Shown: positions 1 through 8,129, counted from the stretch's first letter. The stretch: 34,133 nucleotides of DNA from Bacteroidales bacterium (GCA_017522255.1 JAFWZP010000009.1:1-34133); one strand, 5' to 3'. Made by a program: numbers and translations. The notes: a model not told the origin generated them from the letters alone.

Positions 1-157
1 ATGGCACAGCGTATAGGCCTGTTGTGCAAAACGGTTATCAATCCCCGCTGTGTGTACTACAGCCTGCAACCCACTTTGACCACCACCATAGCCACCACCA
101 CAGCAGGCACTGCTTCGAACAGCCGATTTGCTTCCTCGCCATAAAGTGTAAAACTAC

Positions 158-244
158 CATGGTTTTGAGTCGTAAGTGCCATACTTTCGGGTCAAAACTC
201 CCATGGTTACGGGTCGTAACCCACATGGTTTTGAGTCGTAAGTG
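158..244. repeat. Dispersed 21-bp motif, two exact copies plus one diverged
   Basis: CATGGTTTTGAGTCGTAAGTG occurs at 158-178 and again, identical, at 224-244. A diverged copy lies between them at 202-220. The intervening stretch 180-209 contains GGGTCAAAACTCCCATG, which is close to an inverted version of the motif and also occurs at 23425-23442. The function is unknown. Confidence 0.75.
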
Positions 245-247
245 GCG

Positions 248-331
248 GAGCTATGAGAAGTGAGCTATGAGAAGTGAGCTATGAGAAGTGAGCTATGAGA
301 AGTGAGCTATGAGAAGTGAGCTATGGGCAAT
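248..331. repeat. 14-bp tandem repeat array (5 perfect copies + 1 degenerate)
   Basis: The unit GAGCTATGAGAAGT starts at 248, 262, 276, 290 and 304 without a mismatch. A sixth, altered copy follows at 318-331. Fourteen is not a multiple of three and no gene crosses the array, so it is noncoding. The perfect identity suggests recent expansion by slippage, making this a candidate variable-number locus. Confidence 0.93.
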
Positions 332-369
332 GAGGCTTCATTGGACAAAAGACTTGAGTCAAACGACTA

Positions 370-419
370 AAGGACGAAAGACAAAAGACAAAAGATCTTA
401 GACTTAGACTTTCGTCCTT
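370..419. repeat. Inverted repeat, 11-bp arms
   Basis: AAGGACGAAAG at 370-380 is matched exactly by its reverse complement at 409-419, with a 28-nt loop made of GACAAAA-like and CTTAGA-like repeats. No T-run follows on either strand, so it does not look like a simple terminator. Confidence 0.6.
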
Positions 420-477
420 CGACTTTAGACTTTCGACGGACAATGAGCAGTGAGCCCAAAGCTCGCACCTCAAATTA

Positions 478-501
478 CATTACTACATTACTACATTACA
501 T
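478..501. repeat. 8-bp simple tandem repeat
   Basis: CATTACTA is repeated at 478-485 and 486-493, with a truncated third copy at 494-500. It is a short simple-sequence tract within the repeat-rich left edge. Confidence 0.6.
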
Positions 502-636
502 TTTTTGAGACTACGGGCTATTGTCCCCCAAACGGCGTTGGGAAACCTCATTGTCAAGCATCGCATATCATAGGAGTAAGCATCAGACATTTGCACCCCC
601 AACGAATACATTCTATCAATATAATCTTTAATCTTT

Positions 637-1125
637 TTAATCCCGATAATACCACAAATCCGATATTCTAATCAGTTTTGGCGACCTCAACAATACTTTG
701 TCCTTTTCAGCTTCATCCTTAAACCTTATCAGAGAACCACCATGATCTATAAAATCCAAAGAAAGATTTCCATCATCATTAGTATTCAATTCAATCAATC
801 TATATGTCCTAAACTTGTTTATCAATGCAAGAACCTTAGTCGTATCGAACACACAAGTATCCGACAACTCAATTTTATAGTCTATCGAATCCTTATAATC
901 TACATTTAAAATGGCACCTTTGCCATTCGATGTCGGCATTACCAATACATACAGATAATATTCTTCATCGTTGCAACCCCGATAATACATATAAACATCT
1001 TCGAAGATAGAAAAATCGTCATTGCCATATTTTTCACAAAACGAAACGCAACTTGTATAACTATAGTAATCTTGAATGCTACACGATTGACACACACAAA
1101 ATACTCCCAATATAACTACGCACAA
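637..1125 (-). CDS. Unknown small lipoprotein (non-ATG start)
   Basis: I do not recognise a family. The protein is about 162 residues and starts with a hydrophobic stretch ending in a Cys (VFCVCQSCS), as in a lipoprotein signal, so export to the cell envelope is inferred. The start is uncertain. The codon at 1125 is TTG, and the frame stays open upstream through a positively charged stretch (IRNKALKLL) that would complete a normal signal peptide, but no ATG is in frame there. A Bacteroidota -7 box (TATCTTTGC) lies at 1195-1203, so the true start should fall between 1125 and about 1185. It is the last of a minus-strand series of unknown exported proteins but has its own promoter. The rest is an acidic, Tyr-rich soluble domain. 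Confidence 0.6.
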   Translation of the reverse strand: MCVVILGVFCVCQSCSIQDYYSYTSCVSFCEKYGNDDFSIFEDVYMYYRGCNDEEYYLYVLVMPTSNGKGAILNVDYKDSIDYKIELSDTCVFDTTKVLALINKFRTYRLIELNTNDDGNLSLDFIDHGGSLIRFKDEAEKDKVLLRSPKLIRISDLWYYRD

Positions 1126-1185
1126 TAATTTAAGAGCTTTATTTCTTATATCTATTCCTATTTTAAAATTTCTTTCCTATATATG

Positions 1186-1205
1186 TTTCGAAGTGCAAAG
1201 ATACG
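1186..1205 (-). promoter_or_regulatory. Promoter for the lipoprotein gene ending at 637
   Basis: On the minus strand TATCTTTGC (1195-1203) matches the Bacteroidota -7 consensus TAnnTTTGY. The surrounding 20-mer TTTCGAAGTGCAAAGATACG (plus-strand reading) is identical to 3716-3735, upstream of another unknown gene. No clear -33 TTTG was found. Confidence 0.6.
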
Positions 1206-1232
1206 GAATTATTTTTGAATTATTACTTCTTA

Positions 1233-1883
1233 TCAATCTTTCATGTACGGATGTCTAAAATCTTTCATCAGGTATGATTCTCTATAATATCCCGCATAAT
1301 GTGAATTTCTGTTGATAAATATTATACTTTCATCAACAATTTCTCTTAATACATAACAATTACAATAGTCAGCCTCTACCCATATTAGACATTCTTCAGC
1401 AGACAATTTCATATCATAAGGATATAAAAGATATTTAACTGCAATTATAGTAGAATCTGTTGGATTATATAGTTTGTGATAATCAATAGGGTTTTCATAA
1501 TCCGATAATTTAATCTTCGGATTAAAATTATAAATGATTTTAGCGATTTGTATTTTTGCCAATTTAACCGGAGTGTCTATCCCCCGCAATGGATAATAAA
1601 TAGTATCAACTATAGAATCAAACAATTCCACAATTTCAGCCTTCAAAACATAATCTGTAAATTCTATATATCTTATACATGAGCATTTAATATCATCAGG
1701 TATGTAATATTCACCTGTACGAATATTCATCTGACATTTACCATTTGAATAAATCCTCATCTCCTGTGCCTCTACTTTAGATATAGCAAACAACAACAAA
1801 CCAACAAACATAGTAATCACCTTAGCTTGAAAGCCGGCATATACATTAGTTTTCTTATAATATTTAGAACTTTTTCTAGACAT
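1233..1883 (-). CDS. Unknown secreted protein
   Basis: I do not recognise a family. From the ATG at 1883 the protein is about 216 residues, with a basic N-terminus (MSRKSSKYYKKTN) followed by a hydrophobic segment (VITMFVGLLLFAIS) and VEAQ, a likely signal peptidase I site. The mature part therefore probably acts in the periplasm or at the surface. The frame could start earlier at a GTG (1934), which would overlap the preceding gene by 11 bases, but the ATG gives the better signal peptide. The mature domain is rich in Tyr, Ile and Asp, with a few Cys (CSC, CNC). It lies directly downstream of two lipoprotein genes on the same strand and is probably cotranscribed with them. Confidence 0.65.
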   Translation of the reverse strand: MSRKSSKYYKKTNVYAGFQAKVITMFVGLLLFAISKVEAQEMRIYSNGKCQMNIRTGEYYIPDDIKCSCIRYIEFTDYVLKAEIVELFDSIVDTIYYPLRGIDTPVKLAKIQIAKIIYNFNPKIKLSDYENPIDYHKLYNPTDSTIIAVKYLLYPYDMKLSAEECLIWVEADYCNCYVLREIVDESIIFINRNSHYAGYYRESYLMKDFRHPYMKD

Positions 1884-1923
1884 TGTTTTTGGTTTTAAAA
1901 TTGAACAATTCGCTATTAATAAG

Positions 1924-2550
1924 TTATTCAACACTCAAAATACCAGTATTATCACAACCCAAATTCAACTCCACCAATTTTCCGTTTTCGTCAAAATTAA
2001 ACTCAACTTTGTCTGGCACCTCTCTATTATTGCAAGAATATAACATTGTATACCCTTCATCGTAAAATTCTCCATTCATAGTAATTACAGCAAAACGAAA
2101 ATCCGAAATAGGATTCTCTATACTCAAAAATTCTTTCATTTCGCTTATTGTAGTTTCGTCATCAATACGTTTACCTTTATAGTATAGCACATATTCAACT
2201 TTAGGATATCTGAAATTTACACGACCTAACTGTATCGAATCACCCTTTACAAGGTATTGAAGTCCTTTTTCCCAATAAGAAAAAGTTTCAAACTCAAGTT
2301 TTTCATCTCCAGCACCATCCTCATTGAGTCGCCAATACCAATTTTTCCCAATCTCTTCGCAACTTCCCAATAGCCTTTCTACCGAATCTACAGTAGTAAT
2401 TATAGGAATATCGGGCGAATGAAAATCTCTGATGTACAACGGTCCCTCGTGTCTATCTGTTGAACATGCTGTATTTAATAATATGGTCAATAAAACCATG
2501 CCTACCATTTTTGTTCGCTTCTTAATATTAGCTTGCTTTTTCATACACAT
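1924..2550 (-). CDS. Unknown lipoprotein, possible paralogue of the protein at 3939-4595
   Basis: The protein is 208 residues. It begins with a basic stretch, then a hydrophobic segment ending in the lipobox LLNTACS, so it is very likely a lipoprotein. The start is an ATG at 2550, two bases after the stop of the upstream gene, which suggests translational coupling; a second ATG two codons later is also possible. In the middle it has LQYLVKGDSIQLGRVNFR and then TTISEMKEF. The secreted protein at 3939-4595 has EYIHIGDSVQLVFIDLR followed by TVSQKEF at a comparable position, so the two may be diverged relatives. No enzyme motif is visible and the function is unknown. Confidence 0.7.
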   Translation of the reverse strand: MCMKKQANIKKRTKMVGMVLLTILLNTACSTDRHEGPLYIRDFHSPDIPIITTVDSVERLLGSCEEIGKNWYWRLNEDGAGDEKLEFETFSYWEKGLQYLVKGDSIQLGRVNFRYPKVEYVLYYKGKRIDDETTISEMKEFLSIENPISDFRFAVITMNGEFYDEGYTMLYSCNNREVPDKVEFNFDENGKLVELNLGCDNTGILSVE

Positions 2551-2552
2551 TA

Positions 2553-3095
2553 TTATTTATTGTTATTCTGAAATATACCGTCTAAAAAACTTCTTCTTTT
2601 TTCTTTTCTGTATAATTTGTTTCTATATTTTTCCGTATTCTCAATAGTTTCTTTATACATATTGGTCAAAAAATTATCACTCTTGTTGGCATTTCTAAGT
2701 TCCGACATCCGGGATGTTTTTCGTACTAATTTCTTTACTTTTGTTGAAGACAGATACAGAGTATCAAAATCTTTACTAAACAAAAAGGTTCTATTTTGTA
2801 CTGAAGTGTCCGACCCTTCCCATGTTTCCATCAACAAATAAGATTCACCACTGTATTCCCAAACGAAATAATCTCCTTGATACACTCTATCTTCAGTTTG
2901 TTCTACAAACTTCTTATCGTCATAGAAATATATCATCCATTTTTCATTCATAGTATCATCCAATGCATATACTTCTACCCTATCTTTTTTCATTTGCCCA
3001 AGCGAGGAACAAGCATTTAGTGCCATCATCAATAGGCTTACAATAACGTATAACCTAAAAGCCTTCACTCTATACAGAGTTTTTATACAATCCAC
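2553..3095 (-). CDS. Unknown lipoprotein with GTG start
   Basis: The protein is about 180 residues. An in-frame TAA lies three codons or fewer before 3095, so translation must start at a GTG: either 3095, or 3068 (tenth codon). The second gives a textbook lipoprotein signal (MKAFRLYVIVSLLMMALNACSS). A -7 box at 3117-3125 supports initiation close by. The mature part is mixed charged, with VFLFSK-like beta-strand patterns early and a basic C-terminus (RNKLYRKEKRRSF). It leads a tightly spaced set of three genes (stop 2553, next start 2550). Function unknown. Confidence 0.65.
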   Translation of the reverse strand: MDCIKTLYRVKAFRLYVIVSLLMMALNACSSLGQMKKDRVEVYALDDTMNEKWMIYFYDDKKFVEQTEDRVYQGDYFVWEYSGESYLLMETWEGSDTSVQNRTFLFSKDFDTLYLSSTKVKKLVRKTSRMSELRNANKSDNFLTNMYKETIENTEKYRNKLYRKEKRRSFLDGIFQNNNK

Positions 3096-3116
3096 AGTTT
3101 ACAATATTTTCGATTT

Positions 3117-3125
3117 GCAAAGATA
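3117..3125 (-). promoter_or_regulatory. -7 promoter box for the three-gene lipoprotein set
   Basis: The minus strand reads TATCTTTGC, a full match to TAnnTTTGY, 22-30 bases before the GTG at 3095. No convincing -33 element was found. Confidence 0.55.
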
Positions 3126-3181
3126 CGAAAATTATTTATACATATATCACAAGCAATGCTATCAATATTATTATCACGCTC

Positions 3182-3691
3182 TTACTTCTCTCCAACGCTA
3201 ATCATCTGCTTCTTACTTTTCAGCAGTTTTATTACATTTTGGGCTTGAATCTTACTTAGATTAGCTCCACATTTATACTTTTTCCCATTACCATATCGGA
3301 GCTGTATAGTGTTTTGAAAACTTCCTGCTAATGTAAAAGAAAAAAATATTTCCTGAAGATTATTTGTATCATATAACGAAATGTTTGTTATTTCATTCCA
3401 TAATATCATTTTCCTTCTCTTGAAAAGTCTGCGTCGTGTAATGATTATTTTCGTATCGTCGCACTCACATATTTCTTTTCCAAACATCTGCCAAACAGCC
3501 TCATCCAAAATATAGCAAAGCCCGGCACCTACAACGAACAATATCAAAATGATAATAAGAATATCCGAAATTTTACTACATTCCAACAGAAGAGAACCAA
3601 AACTAATGGCGGCAATAAATCCCATAACTGTGAATAGCAATAGGAAGATTCCCCCTTTGTTTTCCGGCTTAGTTGAATATATAAGCATCAT
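3182..3691 (-). CDS. Unknown two-TM membrane protein with possible bacterial PH-like domain
   Basis: The protein is 169 residues. Residues about 13-36 and 44-66 are strongly hydrophobic and form two membrane segments with a short loop. The remainder reads as a small beta-rich domain (TKIIITRRRLFKRRKMILW, WNEITNISLYD, IQLRYGNGKKYKC) ending in a helix (LSKIQAQNVIKLLKSKK). That order resembles membrane-anchored bacterial PH-like (YdbT/DUF304-type) domains, but this is a fold-level guess. Two ATGs are adjacent at 3691 and 3688. It has its own -7 box at 3725-3733 and separates the lipoprotein genes from the feoB-linked gene. Confidence 0.6.
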   Translation of the reverse strand: MMLIYSTKPENKGGIFLLLFTVMGFIAAISFGSLLLECSKISDILIIILILFVVGAGLCYILDEAVWQMFGKEICECDDTKIIITRRRLFKRRKMILWNEITNISLYDTNNLQEIFFSFTLAGSFQNTIQLRYGNGKKYKCGANLSKIQAQNVIKLLKSKKQMISVGEK

Positions 3692-3715
3692 AACAAACGT
3701 TTTTTTATATAATCA

Positions 3716-3735
3716 TTTCGAAGTGCAAAGATACG
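3716..3735 (-). promoter_or_regulatory. Promoter for the two-TM protein, identical 20-mer to 1186-1205
   Basis: The minus strand reads TATCTTTGC (3725-3733), followed by the same initially transcribed bases as at 1186-1205. The gene start is about 34 bases downstream of the box. The -33 region is only A/T-rich. Confidence 0.6.
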
Positions 3736-3938
3736 ATTTTTTTTTGACATATAAATATTTACTTTGGGAAAGAGTAGCCGATACAACTATATCACCACGT
3801 AGTTGGATTTACCTCATGTAGTTGCAAAAAAGAACTCGCGACATTGCACGAAGAATCTCAAAAAAAAAGATTTTTCAAGAAATTCTGTTTCATTTATATA
3901 GTACATTAAATTCATTATCAAAATTCCAACTTGTCTTT

Positions 3939-4595
3939 CTAATGTATAATCCCTCCTATTCGCATTACGGGGAACTCTATATACCATATCTTATTACTAA
4001 AAAGTTCAGCATAAAAAGTAAATATTACAGACGAATAAGGGTCTTCAGCATAATCGAGATAAAAGCAGTTTACATCAGTATATGTACAATAATGACTTTC
4101 TATTTTTCCTATTTTATATTCATCTAACTCATTACTCCACCAACCTCGTTTTTTTATCTTGTAAAGAAATTCTTTTTGACTTACTGTTCGATTAATAACA
4201 AAATCTTTTATGAATATAGGAAATATTGTCTTCCTTAAATCAATAAAAACCAATTGAACACTATCTCCAATATGAATGTATTCAAATGCATCATACACCA
4301 AATATTCACATTGTACTACATTAGACGGAGGAACAAATCCACTTTTTTTAATACATAGAGGATTGATAGGATTGAGCGTAGATGGGAAACTACTATTTGG
4401 ATACCCTTGCGATTCGATTAACTGACTATATGATCCAATAGAGAGAATACCGGGTATAAAGACATCATTCATCGAAATTGCACAAGAAGTATTTTGAGCA
4501 AATGTGTTTCCACTCCATAATGAGAACGAGGAAATCAATAGCACAATTACATTTTTGCCAAGCATTGTTTTTCCTTGTATTGTCGACACTCTCAT
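3939..4595 (-). CDS. Unknown secreted protein downstream of feoB
   Basis: The protein is up to 218 residues. It could start at the ATG at 4595 or at 4565. The second start gives a clean signal peptide ending in NTFAQ, so the product is probably periplasmic or surface-exposed. It starts only 7 bases after the feoB stop, so it may be cotranscribed with feoB. The region LVYDAFEYIHIGDSVQLV and the later TVSQKEF and EFPV resemble the layout of the lipoprotein at 1924-2550. Several Cys pairs (NTSCAIS, PLCIKK, VVQCEYL) could form disulfides. No metal-binding or enzymatic motif is evident, so an iron-related role rests on position only. Confidence 0.65.
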   Translation of the reverse strand: MRVSTIQGKTMLGKNVIVLLISSFSLWSGNTFAQNTSCAISMNDVFIPGILSIGSYSQLIESQGYPNSSFPSTLNPINPLCIKKSGFVPPSNVVQCEYLVYDAFEYIHIGDSVQLVFIDLRKTIFPIFIKDFVINRTVSQKEFLYKIKKRGWWSNELDEYKIGKIESHYCTYTDVNCFYLDYAEDPYSSVIFTFYAELFSNKIWYIEFPVMRIGGIIH

Positions 4596-4602
4596 AAAAT
4601 CA

Positions 4603-7068
4603 TCAAAAGAGACTTCCTATTTGGAATACGGCAAAAGACACCAACCATGCCAAAACCAAAGTATAAACACTCATCACCCATGCCCATTTTCTACCAAACT
4701 CTTTGCGACATGTAATGATGGTGGCAGTACATGGAACATAAAGTAACACAAAAAGCATAAATGCCATTGCCACCAAAGGAGTAAACACATGCTGTCCGGC
4801 ACGAGGCCCAGTGGCATATACCTCATTTTGCAATGCTTTGGTAAGCGAAGTAATGTTTTCGGCATCATCAACCTTATATAATATTCCCAACGAACTAACC
4901 ACAATCTCTTTGGCAGCAAACCCGGTGAGCAAACTAACACTCATTTTCCAATCAAAGCCAAGCGGTTGCATTATAGGCTCGATAGTTTTGCCTATTTTTC
5001 CTATGTAGGAATTTTCTTTTTGCAGCATAGAACGATGTAGCTCCAACGCTGCTATCTGCTCGGCTTGCTCGGTAGGAGACAGAGTTTCGTCGGCTTCTAC
5101 CATTGCTATCATATCCGACACTGCTTCGGTTTGACTGCTCGAACGCGGGAAATATCCCAACGCCCAAATAACTACCGACGCTATCAATATCACACTACTT
5201 ATCTTTTTCAAATATTCGGCAGTACGCTCCCATATATGTATACCAAGATTTCGCAACGAAGGCATCCGATAAGGAGGCAGTTCCAACACAAACTGTTCGC
5301 TATCGTTTTTAAACACCGTTTTCTTCATTACAAAAGCCACCAATATGGCCAATAATATACCTATCAAATACAATCCCAATAATATAAGAGCCTGATTTTT
5401 TTGAAAGAATGCCGACACCAACAAAAGATACACCGGCAAACGAGCCGAACACGACATAAGAGGAATTATCAGCATCGTCATTATACGATTCTTTTTGTTT
5501 TCCAAAATACGAGTGGCCATTATAGCAGGCACACTACACCCAAAACCAATAAGCAATGGTATAAACGATTTGCCATGCAAGCCTATCTTGTGCATAAGTT
5601 TATCCATAATAAAAGCAGCCCGTGCCATATAGCCGGTATCTTCCATTATGGATATAAATAAAAACAATATAAGTATATTTGGCAAAAACACCAACACACT
5701 ACCTACGCCCTCAATTATTCCACCTACTACCAAATCACTAACAATACCGGAAGGAAGCACACTCAACAGCCACGATGATAAAGTAGCCACACCTCCTTCT
5801 ATCCAACCTTGAGGAATAGCCCCTAACGAGAAAGTGGATTGGAACATTATATACAAAAACAAAAACAAAATAGGGAAGCCAAGCCAACGATTGGTAAGTA
5901 TATTATCAATACGTTGCGAAAGACTTTTTTTACCTTCGGTTGGCTGTTGCAATGTTTCTTTCAACGCCCCCCTCACAAAGCCATATTTTGCATTAGTGAT
6001 TACCTCCGATGGTTCCTCTTTATGCACCTCTCGCAAGTGTTTTCTACTACGCTCAGCCACTATTTTTATATCATCGTAATTAACAGTGTTTTCGAATATC
6101 TGAAGAGTAGTTTTATCATCTTCAAGCAACTTCAACGACAAGTATCGTGGCGAATACTTAGCCACAATATCTTGATTTACGGTTATCTCTTTTTTTATTC
6201 GTGCTATTTCGTTTTCTATATCAGTCCCATAATTGATATGCACATGCTTATGAGTATCGGCTTTATCCTCGTATGTATCTATTATCGAATCCAACACATC
6301 GGCTATACCTACACCCTTAAACGCAGTGGTTGGCACTATCTTAAACCCCAACATTGCCCCCAAATAGTGATAATCCAATTTGCTACCACTCTTTTCAAAC
6401 TCATCATACATATTCAACGCCATCACAATACGCACGTGCATATCTATAAGTTGTGTGGTGAGATACATATTACGTTCGAGATTAGAAGCATCTACTACAT
6501 TCAATACAATATCAGGATTTTCTTCGGTTATATACTGCCGCACATATAACTCTTCGGGCGAATACTCGGTAATAGAATAAGTACCCGGCAAGTCAATCAT
6601 ATTAATGGTATATCCGTTATGCTGAAAAGTACCTATCTTGGCATGAACAGTAACGCCACTATAGTTCCCAACCTTTTCGTGCAAACCCGTAGCGTGATTA
6701 AAAAAGGAAGTCTTTCCACAATTCGGATTACCCACCAATGCTACATTTATTATATTGGATTTTTCCTTTATTCTGTTTTGAATTTCTTCGGTAAAAGTAG
6801 AAATCGATGCAGCAGCTGTTTGTTCAGACACGTCGGCTACCTCTATTTGCGATGCTTCGCTACGACGCAACGAGACATGACTTCCCATTACCATATACTC
6901 TATAGGATCGTGAAGTGGAGCATTTTTTATCACAATAATAATTTCGCCCTTCACAAACCCCATTTCCATTATCCTACGACGGAAACTGCCATGCCCATTT
7001 ATCTTTACTATCACACATCTACTCTCCGTAGGCATATCCGAAAGTACTGTTATATTGTCTCTTAGCAT
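4603..7068 (-). CDS. feoB: Ferrous iron transporter FeoB with fused FeoA domain
   Basis: This inner-membrane protein imports Fe(II). Residues about 1-80 form a FeoA-like SH3-type domain (MGFVKGEIIIV), and residues about 105-270 the G domain: G1 GNPNCGKT at 113-120, G3 DLPG at 159-162 and G4 NMYD at 219-222. A helical region leads into the two Gate/nucleoside-recognition blocks, with the conserved Cys motifs GFGCSVPAIMATR, SCSARLPVY and YVPCTATI. At 821 residues it is full length for the fused form common in Bacteroidota. It has its own promoter (7093-7125) just after the tsf terminator. A short unknown secreted gene follows 7 bases downstream. No binding site for an iron regulator could be identified. 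Confidence 0.97.
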   Translation of the reverse strand: MLRDNITVLSDMPTESRCVIVKINGHGSFRRRIMEMGFVKGEIIIVIKNAPLHDPIEYMVMGSHVSLRRSEASQIEVADVSEQTAAASISTFTEEIQNRIKEKSNIINVALVGNPNCGKTSFFNHATGLHEKVGNYSGVTVHAKIGTFQHNGYTINMIDLPGTYSITEYSPEELYVRQYITEENPDIVLNVVDASNLERNMYLTTQLIDMHVRIVMALNMYDEFEKSGSKLDYHYLGAMLGFKIVPTTAFKGVGIADVLDSIIDTYEDKADTHKHVHINYGTDIENEIARIKKEITVNQDIVAKYSPRYLSLKLLEDDKTTLQIFENTVNYDDIKIVAERSRKHLREVHKEEPSEVITNAKYGFVRGALKETLQQPTEGKKSLSQRIDNILTNRWLGFPILFLFLYIMFQSTFSLGAIPQGWIEGGVATLSSWLLSVLPSGIVSDLVVGGIIEGVGSVLVFLPNILILFLFISIMEDTGYMARAAFIMDKLMHKIGLHGKSFIPLLIGFGCSVPAIMATRILENKKNRIMTMLIIPLMSCSARLPVYLLLVSAFFQKNQALILLGLYLIGILLAILVAFVMKKTVFKNDSEQFVLELPPYRMPSLRNLGIHIWERTAEYLKKISSVILIASVVIWALGYFPRSSSQTEAVSDMIAMVEADETLSPTEQAEQIAALELHRSMLQKENSYIGKIGKTIEPIMQPLGFDWKMSVSLLTGFAAKEIVVSSLGILYKVDDAENITSLTKALQNEVYATGPRAGQHVFTPLVAMAFMLFVLLYVPCTATIITCRKEFGRKWAWVMSVYTLVLAWLVSFAVFQIGSLF

Positions 7069-7092
7069 CGGTTAGTTTATTTTTTTTAGATT

Positions 7093-7125
7093 ACAAATTT
7101 ACAGAAAAAATCCCAATTTCACAAA
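7093..7125 (-). promoter_or_regulatory. feoB promoter (TTTG-N20-TAAATTTGT)
   Basis: On the minus strand TTTG (7122-7125) is separated by 20 bases from TAAATTTGT (7093-7101), a full match to the Bacteroidota housekeeping promoter. The -7 box lies about 25 bases before the feoB ATG, implying a very short leader. Confidence 0.75.
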
Positions 7126-7167
7126 TGATATAATCAAAAAAGAAGCATTTCGAACTCATATCGACAC

Positions 7168-7200
7168 AAAAAAAGGAATCTGCACAAGCAGACCCCTTTT
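7168..7200 (-). terminator. Intrinsic terminator of the rplM-rpsI-rpsB-tsf block
   Basis: Arms at 7171-7183 and 7188-7200 pair over 13 positions (two G-U) around a 4-nt loop. On the minus strand the stem is followed by a T-run. It lies about 80 bases after the tsf stop and before the feoB promoter. Confidence 0.85.
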
Positions 7201-7277
7201 CCTTTCTCATTACCTTTATCCATTATATATTTGCCGACAACAGCAAAAACTAAATGGATTATACGAGGTTTTATTAA

Positions 7278-8099
7278 TTATGCTCCTAATTCCAAGCGAC
7301 GGAAACCTAAAACTTTCAAATCCTTATCAGCTTTAGCCACATAGTCTTTTACCGAAGTTTTAGATTCTGTGATAGATTCTTGGCTCAAAAGAGTATTTTC
7401 TTTGAAGAATTTGTTTAGTTTACCTTTAGCTATGTTTTCTACCATATTTTCAGGTTTGCCTTCTTCTCTTATTTGAGCACGATATACTTCCATTTCTTTT
7501 TCAATAACTTCAGGAGCTACCGAATTTTCGTCCAAAGCTACAGGTCTCATTGCTACTACTTGCATAGCCAAGTTGTGACCTATTGCTTCAAAACCATCTT
7601 TCGACAAAGCTACTACAGAAGCCATTCTGTTGCCCGGATGTATGTAAGCCGATACAGCTACACCTTCGATAGATTCGTAATGAGCCAAATCTATTTTTTC
7701 GCCTATTTTGGCTATTTGATCAGTAAGCAAGTCTGCTACTTTTCTACCATCTATAGCCATTTCCAATACAGCGTCTTTAGCAGTCAATTTTTGAGCTATA
7801 GCATTGTCAAGTATCGATTGAGTAAAAGCAACAAAATCAGCATTGTTAGCAACAAAGTCTGTTTCGCAGTTAACCATAATAACAGCACCAAAAGCACCAT
7901 TTGATTTAGCCAAAACAACACCTTCATTAGCATCGCGTTCAGCTCTTTTAGCTGCCAATTTTTGACCTTTTTGACGTAAGAAATCGATAGCCTTTTCGAA
8001 ATCGCCATCACATTCTACCAATGCTTTTTTGCAATCCATCATACCCACGCCGGTCATTTGACGAAGTTTGTTTACATCAGCTGCAGTTATATTAGCCAT
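7278..8099 (-). CDS. tsf: Translation elongation factor Ts
   Basis: This is the nucleotide exchange factor that regenerates EF-Tu-GTP in the cytoplasm. The N-terminal UBA-like motif (ITAADVNKLRQMTGVGMMDCKKAL, residues about 3-26) and the core TDFVANNADFV (about 79-89) are diagnostic. The protein has 273 residues, typical of the family. It follows rpsB by 30 bases in the conserved rpsB-tsf order and ends before a strong terminator at 7168-7200. The ATG at 8099 gives the expected N-terminus. Confidence 0.98.
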   Translation of the reverse strand: MANITAADVNKLRQMTGVGMMDCKKALVECDGDFEKAIDFLRQKGQKLAAKRAERDANEGVVLAKSNGAFGAVIMVNCETDFVANNADFVAFTQSILDNAIAQKLTAKDAVLEMAIDGRKVADLLTDQIAKIGEKIDLAHYESIEGVAVSAYIHPGNRMASVVALSKDGFEAIGHNLAMQVVAMRPVALDENSVAPEVIEKEMEVYRAQIREEGKPENMVENIAKGKLNKFFKENTLLSQESITESKTSVKDYVAKADKDLKVLGFRRLELGA

Positions 8100-8129
8100 A
8101 TTATTTATCTGTTTAATGTTACACTTAAA

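Larger units (their letters stand above)
1..636. other. Repeat-rich region without a convincing gene
   Basis: No reading frame here looks like a real protein. A 47-residue plus-strand frame runs from 1 to 144, and minus-strand frames across 1-226 are low-complexity (runs of Trp or Gly). Any of these could be the edge of a gene cut by the window, but none is recognisable. From about 150 the region is made of short repeats: a 21-bp motif, a 14-bp tandem array, an 11-bp inverted repeat and an 8-bp tandem repeat. It may be a decayed or slippage-prone spacer. The minus-strand gene ending at 637 points into it. Confidence 0.6.

Noticed and set aside
24..263. 79-codon plus-strand reading frame at the left edge
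   Set aside because: It is His/Cys-rich low-complexity, runs through the 21-bp repeats, and has no promoter or homologue that I recognise.
248..331. Tandem array as a CRISPR
   Set aside because: Units are directly adjacent without spacers and only 14 bp long; no cas genes are present.
5839..6549. 236-codon plus-strand reading frame
   Set aside because: It lies entirely antisense to the well-supported feoB gene and encodes no recognisable protein.
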